From CAMYMQ01 sp963730305 (GTDB lineage Bacteria; Pseudomonadota; Alphaproteobacteria; Bin65): a DNA stretch of 64,000 nucleotides. The notes beneath the pieces are model-generated. The model was given only the letters and a program-made list of their open reading frames with translations. It was not told the origin of the DNA and ran no database searches. The position numbers were made by a program, and so were the translations under genes. Positions 33,743 through 41,856 of this stretch are shown one piece after another; the first letter of the stretch is position 1, and every line of letters begins with the position of its first letter. The stretch is taken from assembly GCA_963730305.1 (NCBI GenBank), contig CAVSRB010000006.1, positions 248,001-312,000 of the forward strand, read 5' to 3'.

Positions 33743-34693
33743 TTATTCAGCGGCGGCCTTGGGCGCCTCGGCCGCGCTGCGGCGCTGCTCCTCGGCCGCG
33801 TCGAAGCGCAGGATCGGGTCGGCCAGCGGCGCCTTGGTCGCGATCGGGCACACCCGCATGCACTCGAAGCACTGGGCGAGCAGCCCGCCGGAGCCGACCG
33901 ACAGCTTGTACCAGAGCATCTTGTTGTCGGGATCGAACAGCGCGTCCTCCCGCGCCGCCTCGTCGGTGGCGTTGACCGCGTCCATGATCGCCGCCGGCAC
34001 GGTCTCGTACTGCTGGGTCATCTCGGCGCAGGCGGCCATGTCGTAGCGCATCACCTTCTGGTCGCCGGTCTCGGTGTCGACCTCGCCGTCGAGGCACTGG
34101 ACCGGGCAGAACTTCATGCACGGCGTCCGGCCGATCGACTTGTACATGTTCACGCAGGACGGCGCCGGGCAGGGGTTGGCGGCGAGCGGCGCGTCCGGCT
34201 CCAGCTCCAGCTCGGTGAACACGCTGGCGAAATACATGTAGCCATAGTCCGGGTGGAGCAGGATGTCGCCGGCCAGCGAGCGCGCGCCGATGCCGGCGAG
34301 CTCGGCATGGACCTTGAGGCTCTGCATCGGCACCCTGGGGCCCGAATCCGGGTCCATGTCCGGCGGGCAGTAGATCGAGGGGATGCCGAACTTGTTCTCG
34401 ATGAAGAAGGCGGCGCCGTAGGCGATGGTGTAGGCGCGGGTCTCGGTCGAGCCGAAATAGCCGAGCGCCTTGGCCGGCACCGACCAGGCGCCCTGGGTCT
34501 GGCCGCCGACGCCCAGCGAGATCACCGACTTGACCCGCGGCATCATGTCGGCCGGCCGGTGGCCCGGCGGGCAGATGCGGTTGATCGCGTCGAGGTCGGC
34601 GACCCCCGCGACCAGCGCGCCCTTGCGCTTGCAGTAGTCGAGGATCGCGGTCTTCGCGGCGACCGGGTCGATCTCGCGTGTCGGTTTGGCCAT
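33743..34693 (-). CDS. QueG/RdhA-like corrinoid iron-sulfur reductase-family protein
   Basis: Protein of 316 residues with two iron-sulfur Cys sets: CPAPSC and TPCMKFCPVQC (residues about 185-215), and CFECMRVCP near the C-terminus. The overall form, KGALVAGVADLDAIN, PRVKSVISLGV, and ETRAYTIAYGAAFFIENKFG, matches the QueG/reductive-dehalogenase superfamily. There is no Tat signal and no RdhB anchor, so it is cytoplasmic. Typical members use cobalamin. It lies downstream of marR3 with an operator between. Possible roles are reductive dehalogenation or reductive O-demethylation; epoxyqueuosine reductase is less likely in this context. Confidence 0.65.
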   Translation of the reverse strand: MAKPTREIDPVAAKTAILDYCKRKGALVAGVADLDAINRICPPGHRPADMMPRVKSVISLGVGGQTQGAWSVPAKALGYFGSTETRAYTIAYGAAFFIENKFGIPSIYCPPDMDPDSGPRVPMQSLKVHAELAGIGARSLAGDILLHPDYGYMYFASVFTELELEPDAPLAANPCPAPSCVNMYKSIGRTPCMKFCPVQCLDGEVDTETGDQKVMRYDMAACAEMTQQYETVPAAIMDAVNATDEAAREDALFDPDNKMLWYKLSVGSGGLLAQCFECMRVCPIATKAPLADPILRFDAAEEQRRSAAEAPKAAAE

Positions 34694-34743
34694 GGCTACG
34701 CTCCCGTGACGAGTGAGGGCAGGTTAGCGGGATACGTTTTATG

Positions 34744-34758
34744 CGTCAATAATTGACG
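34744..34758. promoter_or_regulatory. Inverted repeat CGTCAA-TAA-TTGACG (MarR operator candidate)
   Basis: Perfect 6-base arms around TAA in the 77-base gap between marR3 and the iron-sulfur reductase gene, 51 bases before the latter's start. AT-rich surroundings fit a promoter. Confidence 0.6.
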
Positions 34759-34770
34759 TGTAAGATAATA

Positions 34771-35343
34771 TTATTCCTCGGGCACCGCGTTCAGCCGGTC
34801 GCGCAGCTTGCCCATCAGTACCTTGAGCTGGGCCATCTCCGCCGGCGTGAAGGCGCCGAAACATTGCGACGTCCAGCGCGCGTGGGCGCGCGCCATGTCC
34901 TGATAGAGCGCCCGGCCCTTGGGCGTGATGAAGACGATCTCGCGCCGCCGGTCGCGGGCGTCGGGGACGCGGGTGACCAGTCCCTCGTCGAGCATGCGGG
35001 TGATCAGGCGGGTGATGTTGCCCGCCGACGCGATCATCCGCTCGGCCAGGGAGCCGACCGGCAGGCCGCCGTCGCCTTCCAGGTCGAGATGATTGAGCAC
35101 GTCGAAGCGCGGCAGGCTCTGGCCGAACTCGCGGGCGAACAGCTTGTTGAGGTCGCGCTCGAGCGGCAGCACCGCCTTGACCACCTGCAGCCAGGTGCGG
35201 ATCTGCTCGCGCTGGGCTTCGGCGAAGTCCACCGGACCGGCAGTGTCCCGCGGGGGCAGGGGGCGTCTGGTCAAGGGGCCGGCGGGCATGGTGCAGGCGC
35301 GCTCATCGGTTGCGTCGTCTCGCGGCCGCGCTCGCGGCGGCAT
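34771..35343 (-). CDS. MarR-family transcriptional regulator 3
   Basis: Winged-helix regulator of 190 residues with an N-terminal tail: LPRFDVLNHLDLEGDGGLPVGSLAERMIASAGNITRLITRMLDEGLVTRVPDARDRRREIVFITPKGRALYQ. The recognition helix SAGNITRLITRM is nearly the same as in marR4 (ASGNITALIDRM), so these two are paralogues with likely similar sites. An internal ATG at 35289 may be the actual start; neither has a clear ribosome site. Upstream of the iron-sulfur reductase in the same direction, with a palindrome between. Confidence 0.85.
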   Translation of the reverse strand: MPPRARPRDDATDERACTMPAGPLTRRPLPPRDTAGPVDFAEAQREQIRTWLQVVKAVLPLERDLNKLFAREFGQSLPRFDVLNHLDLEGDGGLPVGSLAERMIASAGNITRLITRMLDEGLVTRVPDARDRRREIVFITPKGRALYQDMARAHARWTSQCFGAFTPAEMAQLKVLMGKLRDRLNAVPEE

Positions 35344-35468
35344 GGAGACTAATACGGTTCGCCGCCCGGTGAAAAGACGGCTGCGCCGGTCGGCCGCGTC
35401 CCATCCGCCGGCGGCCCGGGGCTCGGGGGGTGGCTTTTCCGCGGCGGCCGACTAAGTGCACATCCAGG

Positions 35469-36386
35469 ATGCCGAATGATCACCGACACGGCCGCCCGGT
35501 CACGCTGCTCGACGGGGGCATGGGCGAGGAGCTGCGCCGACGCAGCCCGGCGGGCGACCACCCGCTGTGGTCGGCGCAGGTCATGATCGAGGCGCCGGAT
35601 GTCGTTCGGGCGCTGCATCGCGACTATATCGACGCCGGCGCCGACGTCATCACCGCCAACACCTATGCCATCGTCCGGCGGCGGCTGGCCGCGGCGGGCA
35701 TCGAGGACCGGTATGCGGACCTCCTGCGCACCGCGGCGCGGCTCGCCGTGGAGGCGCGCGACACGGCCGGGCGGGACACGCTCATCGCCGGCGCGCTGCC
35801 GCCGCTCTATGGCAGCTACCGTCCCGATTGCGTCCGCCCGTTCGACGAGATCGAGCCGCTCTATCGGGAGCAGGCCGAGCTGCTGGCGCCGTCGGTCGAC
35901 CTGTTCGTGTGCGAGACCATGTCCAGCATCGAGGAGGCCCGGGCGGCGGTGACCGGCGCGATGGGGACCGGAAAGCCGATCTGGGTCGCATGGTCCCTGG
36001 ACGACGCCGGGACGCTGCGCAGCGGCGAGACCGTCGAGGCTGCCGTCGCGTCGCTGGCGGACCTGCCGGTCGACGCCTTCCTCGCCAACTGCTGTTCGCC
36101 GGAGAGCATCACCGCGGCAATGCCGACCTTGTCGCGGATGGCCGGCGACCGGCCGGCGGGCGGGTACGCCAACGGCTTCGCCGCGATTCCCGCCGACTGG
36201 ACGATCGAGGGCGGGGCCGATGCGCTCGGCGCCCGCGGCGACCTCGGCCCCGAGGCCTATCTCGACCACGTCGCCGCGTGGATCGACCGCGGCGCCCGGA
36301 TCGTCGGCGGCTGCTGCCGGATCGGTCCGGCGCACATCGCCGCGATCGACGCCTACCGACGCGAGCACCGTCGGATAGGAAATTGA
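35469..36386 (+). CDS. Homocysteine S-methyltransferase family protein
   Basis: Zinc methyltransferase barrel of 305 residues (MmuM/BhmT type). DGGMGEELRRR at the N-terminus is the family start, ANTYAIVRRRLAAAG follows, zinc Cys positions are in FLANCCSPESI and VGGCCRIGPAHIAAI. The family moves a methyl from S-methylmethionine, betaine or other donors to homocysteine. ATG 35469 is chosen because the alignment starts there; an upstream in-frame start at 35430 adds only unlike sequence. It stands alone, convergent with the aldolase-fold gene. Confidence 0.8.
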   Translation: MPNDHRHGRPVTLLDGGMGEELRRRSPAGDHPLWSAQVMIEAPDVVRALHRDYIDAGADVITANTYAIVRRRLAAAGIEDRYADLLRTAARLAVEARDTAGRDTLIAGALPPLYGSYRPDCVRPFDEIEPLYREQAELLAPSVDLFVCETMSSIEEARAAVTGAMGTGKPIWVAWSLDDAGTLRSGETVEAAVASLADLPVDAFLANCCSPESITAAMPTLSRMAGDRPAGGYANGFAAIPADWTIEGGADALGARGDLGPEAYLDHVAAWIDRGARIVGGCCRIGPAHIAAIDAYRREHRRIGN

Positions 36387-36432
36387 GGGCGTCGGCGGGT
36401 CGGGCGTTGCGTGCCGAGCCGAGGTCCCTGCG

Positions 36433-37122
36433 CTACTCCGGGTCGCCGGCGCTCAGGTAGTCCCACATCCGCTCGTAGATGCGGCCGGTGCCGACGGCGC
36501 GGGCCTCGGCTTCCGCCTGGCTCATGGTCGGCGCGTCGTCCGCCTGGCCGCAGCGCAGCACCTCGAGCTCGACCCGGGCGGCATCCTCCAGGTACCAGGT
36601 GAACACCACCGCCTGCTCCAGGCTCTCGCCCGCCGTGACCGCGCCGTTGCCGCGCATGACCACGGCCCGGCCGCCACCGAGCGCCTCGGCGACCCCGACC
36701 GCCTGTTCGTCGGAGCGGATCAGCTGCGGGTCGTCCCACAGCGCCGGCGCCGGCGCGAAATAGGAGCCGAAGCCGTGGCGCGGCCGGGGCGTCCGCCGCA
36801 TGGTCGACAGCGCCATCACGTTCGGCGGCATCGTCCGGCACACCCCGCCGACCTCGGGCCGGCGCTGGTAGATGCGCTGGTGGATGCGGACCTCGCCGAG
36901 CACGCCGTCGGGCAGCGGGCCGTCGACGGGGACGACCGCGCCGGCCTCGCCCGGCGCGATCAGGCCCATCGGCTGGGGCGCGCAGACCAGGAAGGAGTCG
37001 GCGTCGATGCGGGCGCTGCAATGGCCGTAGGCATGGACCAGGCCGGCCCGGCCGAGCGCGCGGGCAGCCTTGCGCACGAGGACCTGGAGCGCCTCGGGCG
37101 CCGGGGATGCTGGATCGGGCAT
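36433..37122 (-). CDS. Class II aldolase/adducin-fold protein lacking canonical zinc histidines
   Basis: Protein of 229 residues. Fold landmarks: GRAGLVHAYGHCSARIDADSFLVCAPQPMGLI, LGEVRIHQRIYQRRPEVGGVCRTMPPNVMALS, and VVMRGNGAVTAGESLEQAVVF. In fuculose-phosphate aldolase, HxH follows the V-x-x-V strand and a third His precedes a Gly; here they are CRT and NG, so the zinc site is not canonical. Related clusters contain such proteins as decarboxylases or of unknown function. It is 38 bases downstream of the extradiol dioxygenase and likely processes the same substrate. Function uncertain. Confidence 0.7.
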   Translation of the reverse strand: MPDPASPAPEALQVLVRKAARALGRAGLVHAYGHCSARIDADSFLVCAPQPMGLIAPGEAGAVVPVDGPLPDGVLGEVRIHQRIYQRRPEVGGVCRTMPPNVMALSTMRRTPRPRHGFGSYFAPAPALWDDPQLIRSDEQAVGVAEALGGGRAVVMRGNGAVTAGESLEQAVVFTWYLEDAARVELEVLRCGQADDAPTMSQAEAEARAVGTGRIYERMWDYLSAGDPE

Positions 37123-37160
37123 GGTGGAACTGCTCGTGGGCGGAAGACGCCGAGCGGCGG

Positions 37161-38018
37161 CTATTGGAACTCGGGGATGTCGGGCTTCGAGCCCCACACG
37201 CAGAAGGAGGCGGCCTCCAGCGGGAACTGGCGCGGCCGGTAGGTGGCCTCGTCCTCGACGATGAAGCGGTCGCTGTTGGAATACTCGTAGACCATGCCGT
37301 CGTGGCCCTCGAAATAGACGAAGTAGCCGCCCGAGGTCGCGTGGCGGCCGGGGCCGAAGACGATCCGGATCTGGTTCTCCTGCAGGAAGTACCAGCTCCG
37401 CATCACGTCATCGATGCTGTCGACCTGGTGGTTGATGTGCTGGACGCCGGGCCGGTCGGTCGGGAACAGGGCGAACTGGTGGTGGATGTCCTTGACCCGC
37501 AACAGCGGCGCGCCGCCGATCCAGTCGCTCACCCGGGCGTTGAAGTGCCGGGTCCAGAAGGCCTCGTCGCGCGCCGGGTCGGTGCTGTTGAGGCCGATGT
37601 GGCCGAGCCCGGTGACGCCGGCGTCCCGGCTCGGGAAATAGCGGCGGTTGGCCTCGTGCGGCCGGACGACCAGCTCCAGGCGGTTGCCGGTCGGGTCCCT
37701 GAGCCACAGGAAGTCCTCGACCGCGCGGTCGGCGGCTTCCTCCGCCGTGCCCCGGTGGCACTCGACGCCGGCCGCCGTCAGCTCGTCCATCGCGGCGTCG
37801 AGGCCGTCCCAGTCCTTCATCTCGATGCCGACCATGTGGTCGCGCTCGTCGCCCTCGAAGTAGCACAGCGAGTGGTGGCGGTGGTTGCTGCGCAGCTTGA
37901 GCCGGTCGCGGCTGCGCTCGATCGGCTGCAGGCCGACGATCTCGGTGGTGAAGCGCTCGGCGCCGGCAAGGTCGCGGGTGCCGAGGCGGACGTAGGCGAG
38001 GTCGCGTAGCTCGATCAT
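37161..38018 (-). CDS. Type I extradiol ring-cleavage dioxygenase (VOC superfamily)
   Basis: Two-domain catechol-type dioxygenase of 285 residues. The N-terminal non-catalytic VOC repeat runs from RDLAYVRLGTRDLAGAERF. The C-terminal catalytic repeat holds the 2-His-1-Glu iron site: GLGHIGLNSTD, GVQHINHQVDS and GMVYEYSNSD. This supports a functional Fe(II) or Mn extradiol enzyme of the dihydroxybiphenyl/dihydroxycumate type that cleaves a catechol next to its hydroxyls. It follows a MetF-like gene by 110 bases and precedes the aldolase-fold gene by 38. Confidence 0.82.
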   Translation of the reverse strand: MIELRDLAYVRLGTRDLAGAERFTTEIVGLQPIERSRDRLKLRSNHRHHSLCYFEGDERDHMVGIEMKDWDGLDAAMDELTAAGVECHRGTAEEAADRAVEDFLWLRDPTGNRLELVVRPHEANRRYFPSRDAGVTGLGHIGLNSTDPARDEAFWTRHFNARVSDWIGGAPLLRVKDIHHQFALFPTDRPGVQHINHQVDSIDDVMRSWYFLQENQIRIVFGPGRHATSGGYFVYFEGHDGMVYEYSNSDRFIVEDEATYRPRQFPLEAASFCVWGSKPDIPEFQ

Positions 38019-38127
38019 GGTTGTTCCTCCCGCCGACCGTGACCGGCCGCGCGCGTCGTGGTTCCCCCCGATTGTAACGGGATCGGCCGCCCGCGGTCCA
38101 ACCGGCGCGTGCGCCCTACCGCGGCCC

Positions 38128-39057
38128 CTAGCGCGGCATGGTCGGCCGGTCGTCGAGGATGCCCGAGCGCTCGATCACCTCGGCCATCGCCTTCTCCTGG
38201 CGCGGGGCCATCAGGTGGATGCCGCGGACGCCGGGGATCTCCTGCATCTCCTGGATCAGCTCGGCGCAGATCTTCATGCCTTCCTCGCGTTCGTCCTCGG
38301 CGCCTTCGAGGCGCTTGATCAGGGGCTCGGGGATCGACACGCCCCACAGGTTGGCGTCCATCCACTTGGCCTGCTTGGCCGACGCGAGCGGGCCGATGCC
38401 GATCAGGAAGGGCAGCTTCTCGGTGACGCCGAAGTCGGCGAGCCGCGCCATGTAGGCGCGGCAGATGTCGAGGTCGAAGCAGTACTGGGTCTGGGCGAAG
38501 TCGGCCCCGGCCGCGATCTTGGCCTGGAGCGCCTTGGGCTCCCAGTCGGGCTTGGGCACCATCGGCGCGTCGGCGCAGCCGATGAACAGCTTCGGCGCGA
38601 CCTTGATCTCCCGGCCCGAGTTGAGCTGGCCCTCGTCGCGCATCTTCTTCGCCAGCGCCATCAGCGCCGCCGAATCGAGGTCGAACACGGGCTTGGCGTC
38701 CGGCTCCTCGCCGTTCTTGGGGTCGTCGCCGGTCAGGCACAGGATGTTGGGGATGCCGAGCGCGCCGGCGCCGAGCAGGTCGCCCTGGAGCGCGATCCGG
38801 TTGCGGTCGCGCACGGTGAACTGGAGGACGGGCTCGATGCCCTCGTGCATCATCATGCCGGCGAGCACGAGGCTCGACAGGTGCGGCTTGGCGGTGGCGC
38901 CGTCGGTGACGTTGACGGCGTCGGCGAGGCCGCGCAGCGGCGCGACCTGGTCGATCAGGGGCGCGGCGTCGGTGGTCGCGGTGGGCGTGGTCTCGGCGGT
39001 CACGGCGAACGCGCCCGCCGTCAGCACCCGTTCCAGCCGTCCCTCGGATTTCGCCAT
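38128..39057 (-). CDS. Methylenetetrahydrofolate reductase-like protein (MetF family)
   Basis: TIM-barrel flavoprotein of 309 residues. MetF features: AVTAETTPTATTDAAPL (family Glu), NVTDGATAKPHLSSLVLAG, ALGIPNILCLTGDDPKNG (FAD contact), and FAQTQYCFDLDICRAYMARL (substrate-binding Gln). It is more divergent than a housekeeping MetF. In lignin clusters such as LigM/MetF, it oxidises or reduces methyl-THF produced by O-demethylation. Here it leads to extradiol dioxygenase and aldolase-fold genes. No LigM or GcvT-like demethylase is in the window. Confidence 0.75.
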   Translation of the reverse strand: MAKSEGRLERVLTAGAFAVTAETTPTATTDAAPLIDQVAPLRGLADAVNVTDGATAKPHLSSLVLAGMMMHEGIEPVLQFTVRDRNRIALQGDLLGAGALGIPNILCLTGDDPKNGEEPDAKPVFDLDSAALMALAKKMRDEGQLNSGREIKVAPKLFIGCADAPMVPKPDWEPKALQAKIAAGADFAQTQYCFDLDICRAYMARLADFGVTEKLPFLIGIGPLASAKQAKWMDANLWGVSIPEPLIKRLEGAEDEREEGMKICAELIQEMQEIPGVRGIHLMAPRQEKAMAEVIERSGILDDRPTMPR

Positions 39058-39189
39058 TCTCGCGCCCCTCCCGTTCGTTCTTGGAGGCGCGATAATGGCA
39101 TTCGATCAACCGGGCGAGAACCACAAACCGGCCCACGCGCCGGCGTGGGGCGGCGGCTGGTTCGCGATATTGGGCAGGATGGGACGGCG

Positions 39190-39465
39190 CTAGCGCGGCC
39201 CGGCGGCGGGGGCGATCTGCTTGTCGAGGTCGCGGTACTTGTCCTCGATCCGGTCGTCGACGACGACGGTGGTCCCCGGCCAGACCGCCTTCTTCCACGC
39301 GGCCTCGACCCGCTGGCCCGAGTCGGCGACGATGCGGCGGCCGTTGTGGGTCACGCTGTCGTAGACGAAATAGCCGATGACCAGCAGGACGGCGATCAGC
39401 GCCGAGAACTCGATCATGGTGGATCCGCTCACGCAGCGCGCGAGGTGTTTGAAACGGCCGAGCAT
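39190..39465 (-). CDS. Flp-pilin-like small membrane protein
   Basis: Protein of 91 residues. HLARCVSGSTMIEFSALIAVLLVIGYFVYDSV resembles Flp/TadE pilin N-termini: short leader, small residue, E five residues on, and one hydrophobic helix. The C-terminal 55 residues are soluble and basic (DDRIEDKYRDLDKQIAPA). No tad or cpa secretion genes are in the window. An inverted repeat lies upstream at 39507. Pilin function is inferred from the N-terminus only. Confidence 0.6.
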   Translation of the reverse strand: MLGRFKHLARCVSGSTMIEFSALIAVLLVIGYFVYDSVTHNGRRIVADSGQRVEAAWKKAVWPGTTVVVDDRIEDKYRDLDKQIAPAAGPR

Positions 39466-39506
39466 GCGAACCCCCTCGGTTCGGAAGGCTTATGGTAAAA
39501 CCAGCC

Positions 39507-39522
39507 TAACCGGGCAGGGTTA
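39507..39522. promoter_or_regulatory. Inverted repeat TAACC-N6-GGTTA upstream of the Flp-like gene
   Basis: Five-base perfect arms 42 bases upstream of the pilin-like start. TTAACC is also half of a CtrA-type box, but the spacing is not the standard N7, so CtrA control is only possible. From 39523 to 39736 I see nothing convincing. Confidence 0.35.
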
Positions 39523-39736
39523 ACATTCCCCTAAGCCGTGCCTATTCGATGGGCGAACGCGCGCGGCAACGCGGTCGCAGCGGGCTTGGTCCAGTGCGAT
39601 CGGGGCTCCGAAATGGCGACGGATGCGCGCACACGGGCGCGGCGACCGCGTCAGGGCGCGATCGCCGGTTCAGATCAGGGCGAGGCCGTTCGTGTGAAGC
39701 CGGCCGATTGGCCGGCGGCGGCTCGGGCGCGGTCGG

Positions 39737-39844
39737 CTAGCCGACCAGACCGCTGGCGGCCGCCACTTCGGCGGCGAGCGGGCCGGCGGCCAGGTAGAGC
39801 GCCAGGCCGATGATGATGATGGACAGGGTGCGAATGGCACGCAT
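39737..39844 (-). CDS. 35-residue single-span membrane protein
   Basis: Short gene beginning MRAIRTLSIIIIGLALYLAA and ending EVAAASGLVG. It has a basic N-terminus, one hydrophobic helix and a small-residue-rich C-terminus. GAGGG lies 8 bases before the ATG, supporting translation. In many alphaproteobacteria, short Flp-like pilins lie next to each other; this may be a truncated partner of the Flp-like gene 270 bases away, or an unrelated small membrane protein. Function unknown. Confidence 0.5.
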   Translation of the reverse strand: MRAIRTLSIIIIGLALYLAAGPLAAEVAAASGLVG

Positions 39845-39923
39845 GGCTAAAACCCTCAGTTACAGTCCCCGGTAAGAACCGTAGCGAGGGAGGGATTAAG
39901 AAAGCCCTAACGCCCGGCAGGCC

Positions 39924-41223
39924 TCAGCTTCGTTCGTCGACGAAGCGGGGCGCCTTGATCGAGCCCTCGAACGCCTTGGCGAGCGAGCCCGTCTCCAGCC
40001 GCTCGATCTCGGCGGTCACCTCGAAGGTGAGCTTGACCGCTTTCGAGCAGCTCGGCCTCGATCGGGCCGGCGTCGACGCCGCGCTTGACCTCGATGCGCA
40101 GGCGCATCGTCTCCAGCCCGCTGTCGTCGGTGACCAGCACGCCCTGGAAGTCGTTGATCGCCGGGTTGCGGAACATGAAGTCCTCGAGCTCGGCGTGGTT
40201 GACGTTGACGCCGCGGATCTTGAAGAAGCCCGTCGTCCGGCTGGCGTGCTTGATCATCGGGAACAGCTCGGCGTGGACGCCGTCGCTGGCGCTGCGGTCG
40301 ATGTAGCTGACGATGTCGCCCGAGTTCCAGCGCAGGAAGGGCGTGGCGTGGCCGGTATAGAGCGGGGTGACGCAGAAGGTGCCGACCTCGCCCTCGGGGA
40401 CCTGTTTGCCGGTCTCCGGGTCGACCACCTCGATGTAGAACAGGTCGGTCCAGATGTGGATGCCGTCGTGGGCCTGGCTCTCGGCGCCCATCAGGCCGGC
40501 CTCGGACATGCCGAACACGTCGTAGACCTCGGCGTCCCAGACCCGCTGCAGCTTCTCGCGCTTGGCCTCCGACAGGGTCTCGGCCGAGGTGACGATGATG
40601 CGCACGCTCGACGCGCCCAGGTCGATGCCCTCGGCGTCGGCCAGGTTGGCGAGGTGGATGCGCGAAGCTGGGCATGGCGATCAGCACGGTCGGCTTGATC
40701 GTCTGGATCAGCTCGATCTGGGCCGCGGACGGGACCGGCGTTGCCGGCGCCGACCCAGTTCATGCCGACGCCGAAGTCGTGGGCGCTGCGCGCCCAGATC
40801 TGGCCGGCCGGGTGGATGCCGATCGGGAACGAGATGTGGCACAGGTCGCCCGCGCCGATGCCGATGCACGGGAAGGACCGGCCCCAGGACAGGAGGCCGT
40901 AGGTCACGTCCTCGAAGGTGCGCGGATAGAAGACCGGCCGCCCGGTCGAGCCGCCCGAGCGCCAGTATTCGGAGATCTGCTCCGGCGGCGGCGATGTTGA
41001 TCTGCTCCATGAAGGTGGCATGGTCCCACTGGCGGAGCTGGTCCTTGTCGATGATCGGGATCTTGCTCCACTCGTCCGGGTCGTCGAGCCGGTCCGGGTC
41101 GATATGGTCGAGCTTGCCCCGGTACCACGCGGCCTGCCTGGCGCGCTCGAAGGCGATCTTCTTGCGCTCGCTCTGGATCTTGCGGATTTCGTCCCGTGAG
41201 CTCGGCAGCGGCGGCGGGGTCAT
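39924..41223 (-). pseudogene. Phenylacetate-CoA ligase family (PaaK-like) ligase 2, four frameshifts
   Basis: About 431 residues after repair. Pieces in order: PPPLPSSRDEIRKIQSERKK (N-terminus), YWRSGGSTGRPVFYPRTFED (P-loop, A3), TPVPSAAQIELIQTIKPTVLIAMPSFA, RIIVTSAETLSEAKREKLQRVWDAEVYDVFGMSEAGLMG (A5), LRWNSGDIVSYID (A7), RTTGFFKIRGVNVNHAELED and a last KLTFEVTAEIERLETGSLA. Breaks lie near 40990, 40740, 40670 and 40042. Each is repaired by removing one base, and the total length 1300 fits four single insertions. It overlaps marR4 (ATGA), so the operon is marR-ligase, divergent from the aryl-CoA monooxygenase. Likely aminobenzoate- or salicylate-CoA ligase (inference). Confidence 0.72.
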
Positions 41224-41780
41224 CGGCGGCGGTTCCCTTGTTTCCCGGATGGTGGCGGGGCGGGCGCTTCCTCGTCGAGCGATGCGCCGCTTTCTCCGAC
41301 GGCCCGTTCGAAGGCCTTGCGGGTCGTGCTCAACAGGTCGATCAGCGCCTGCTTGTCGGCGTCGTCGATCCCGTCGAGCGCCTGGTCGACCCAGGCGGCG
41401 TGGTCTTCGGTCATGGTCAGGAACAGCGCGCGGCCGTTGGCCGACAGGCGGACCTGGCTCGACCGCCGGTCGCTCGGGCTCGGCCGGCGCTCGACCAGGC
41501 CTTCGGATTCCATCCGGTCGATCAGCGCGGTGATGTTGCCGCTCGCCGCCATCAGGTGGCCGGCGAGGTGGCCGATCGGCAGCCAGTCGCCGTCGAAGCG
41601 GTAGAGCTGGGAGAGCACGTCGTAGCGGCCGAGGCTCTGGCCGTACTTGCGGCGCATGCGCGCGCCGACCGCGCCCTCGATCACCTTGGCGCACTTCATC
41701 AGGTGCAGCCAGGCGCGCAGCGACAGCCGGTCGCGCGCGTCGCGGTCGCTTTCCTGGTCGAGGGATCGGGCCGTGGACAT
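41220..41780 (-). CDS. MarR-family transcriptional regulator 4
   Basis: Winged-helix regulator of 186 residues: YGQSLGRYDVLSQLYRFDGDWLPIGHLAGHLMAASGNITALIDRMESEGLVERRPSPSDRRSSQVRLSANGRAL, with an unstructured Pro-rich C-terminus. It is a paralogue of marR3. Its start is 77 bases from the divergent bifunctional monooxygenase and a perfect 18-base palindrome lies in that gap, so it very probably represses both directions. It is translationally coupled to the downstream ligase. Confidence 0.88.
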   Translation of the reverse strand: MSTARSLDQESDRDARDRLSLRAWLHLMKCAKVIEGAVGARMRRKYGQSLGRYDVLSQLYRFDGDWLPIGHLAGHLMAASGNITALIDRMESEGLVERRPSPSDRRSSQVRLSANGRALFLTMTEDHAAWVDQALDGIDDADKQALIDLLSTTRKAFERAVGESGASLDEEAPAPPPSGKQGNRRR

Positions 41781-41803
41781 GGCCTCTTGCTTATCACGGC
41801 GTC

Positions 41804-41835
41804 ATCTAATATGTAAATATCTAACGCGTTAGATA
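41804..41835. promoter_or_regulatory. 18-bp perfect palindrome plus half-site (MarR4 operator)
   Basis: TATCTAACGCGTTAGATA at 41818-41835 is a perfect palindrome, and a further ATCTAA half-site is at 41804. It lies midway in the divergent marR4/monooxygenase gap, 22 bases before the monooxygenase ATG, so binding would block its promoter or initiation. Confidence 0.85.
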
Positions 41836-41856
41836 AATTTTGGGAATGTGATTTCG

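Noticed and set aside
34765..34774. ATAATATTAT palindrome
   Set aside because: It overlaps the marR3 stop codon; the CGTCAA/TTGACG dyad beside it is better placed as an operator.
38017..39498. Open frame of about 490 codons on the plus strand
   Set aside because: Antisense of the MetF-like gene; no ribosome site or family features.
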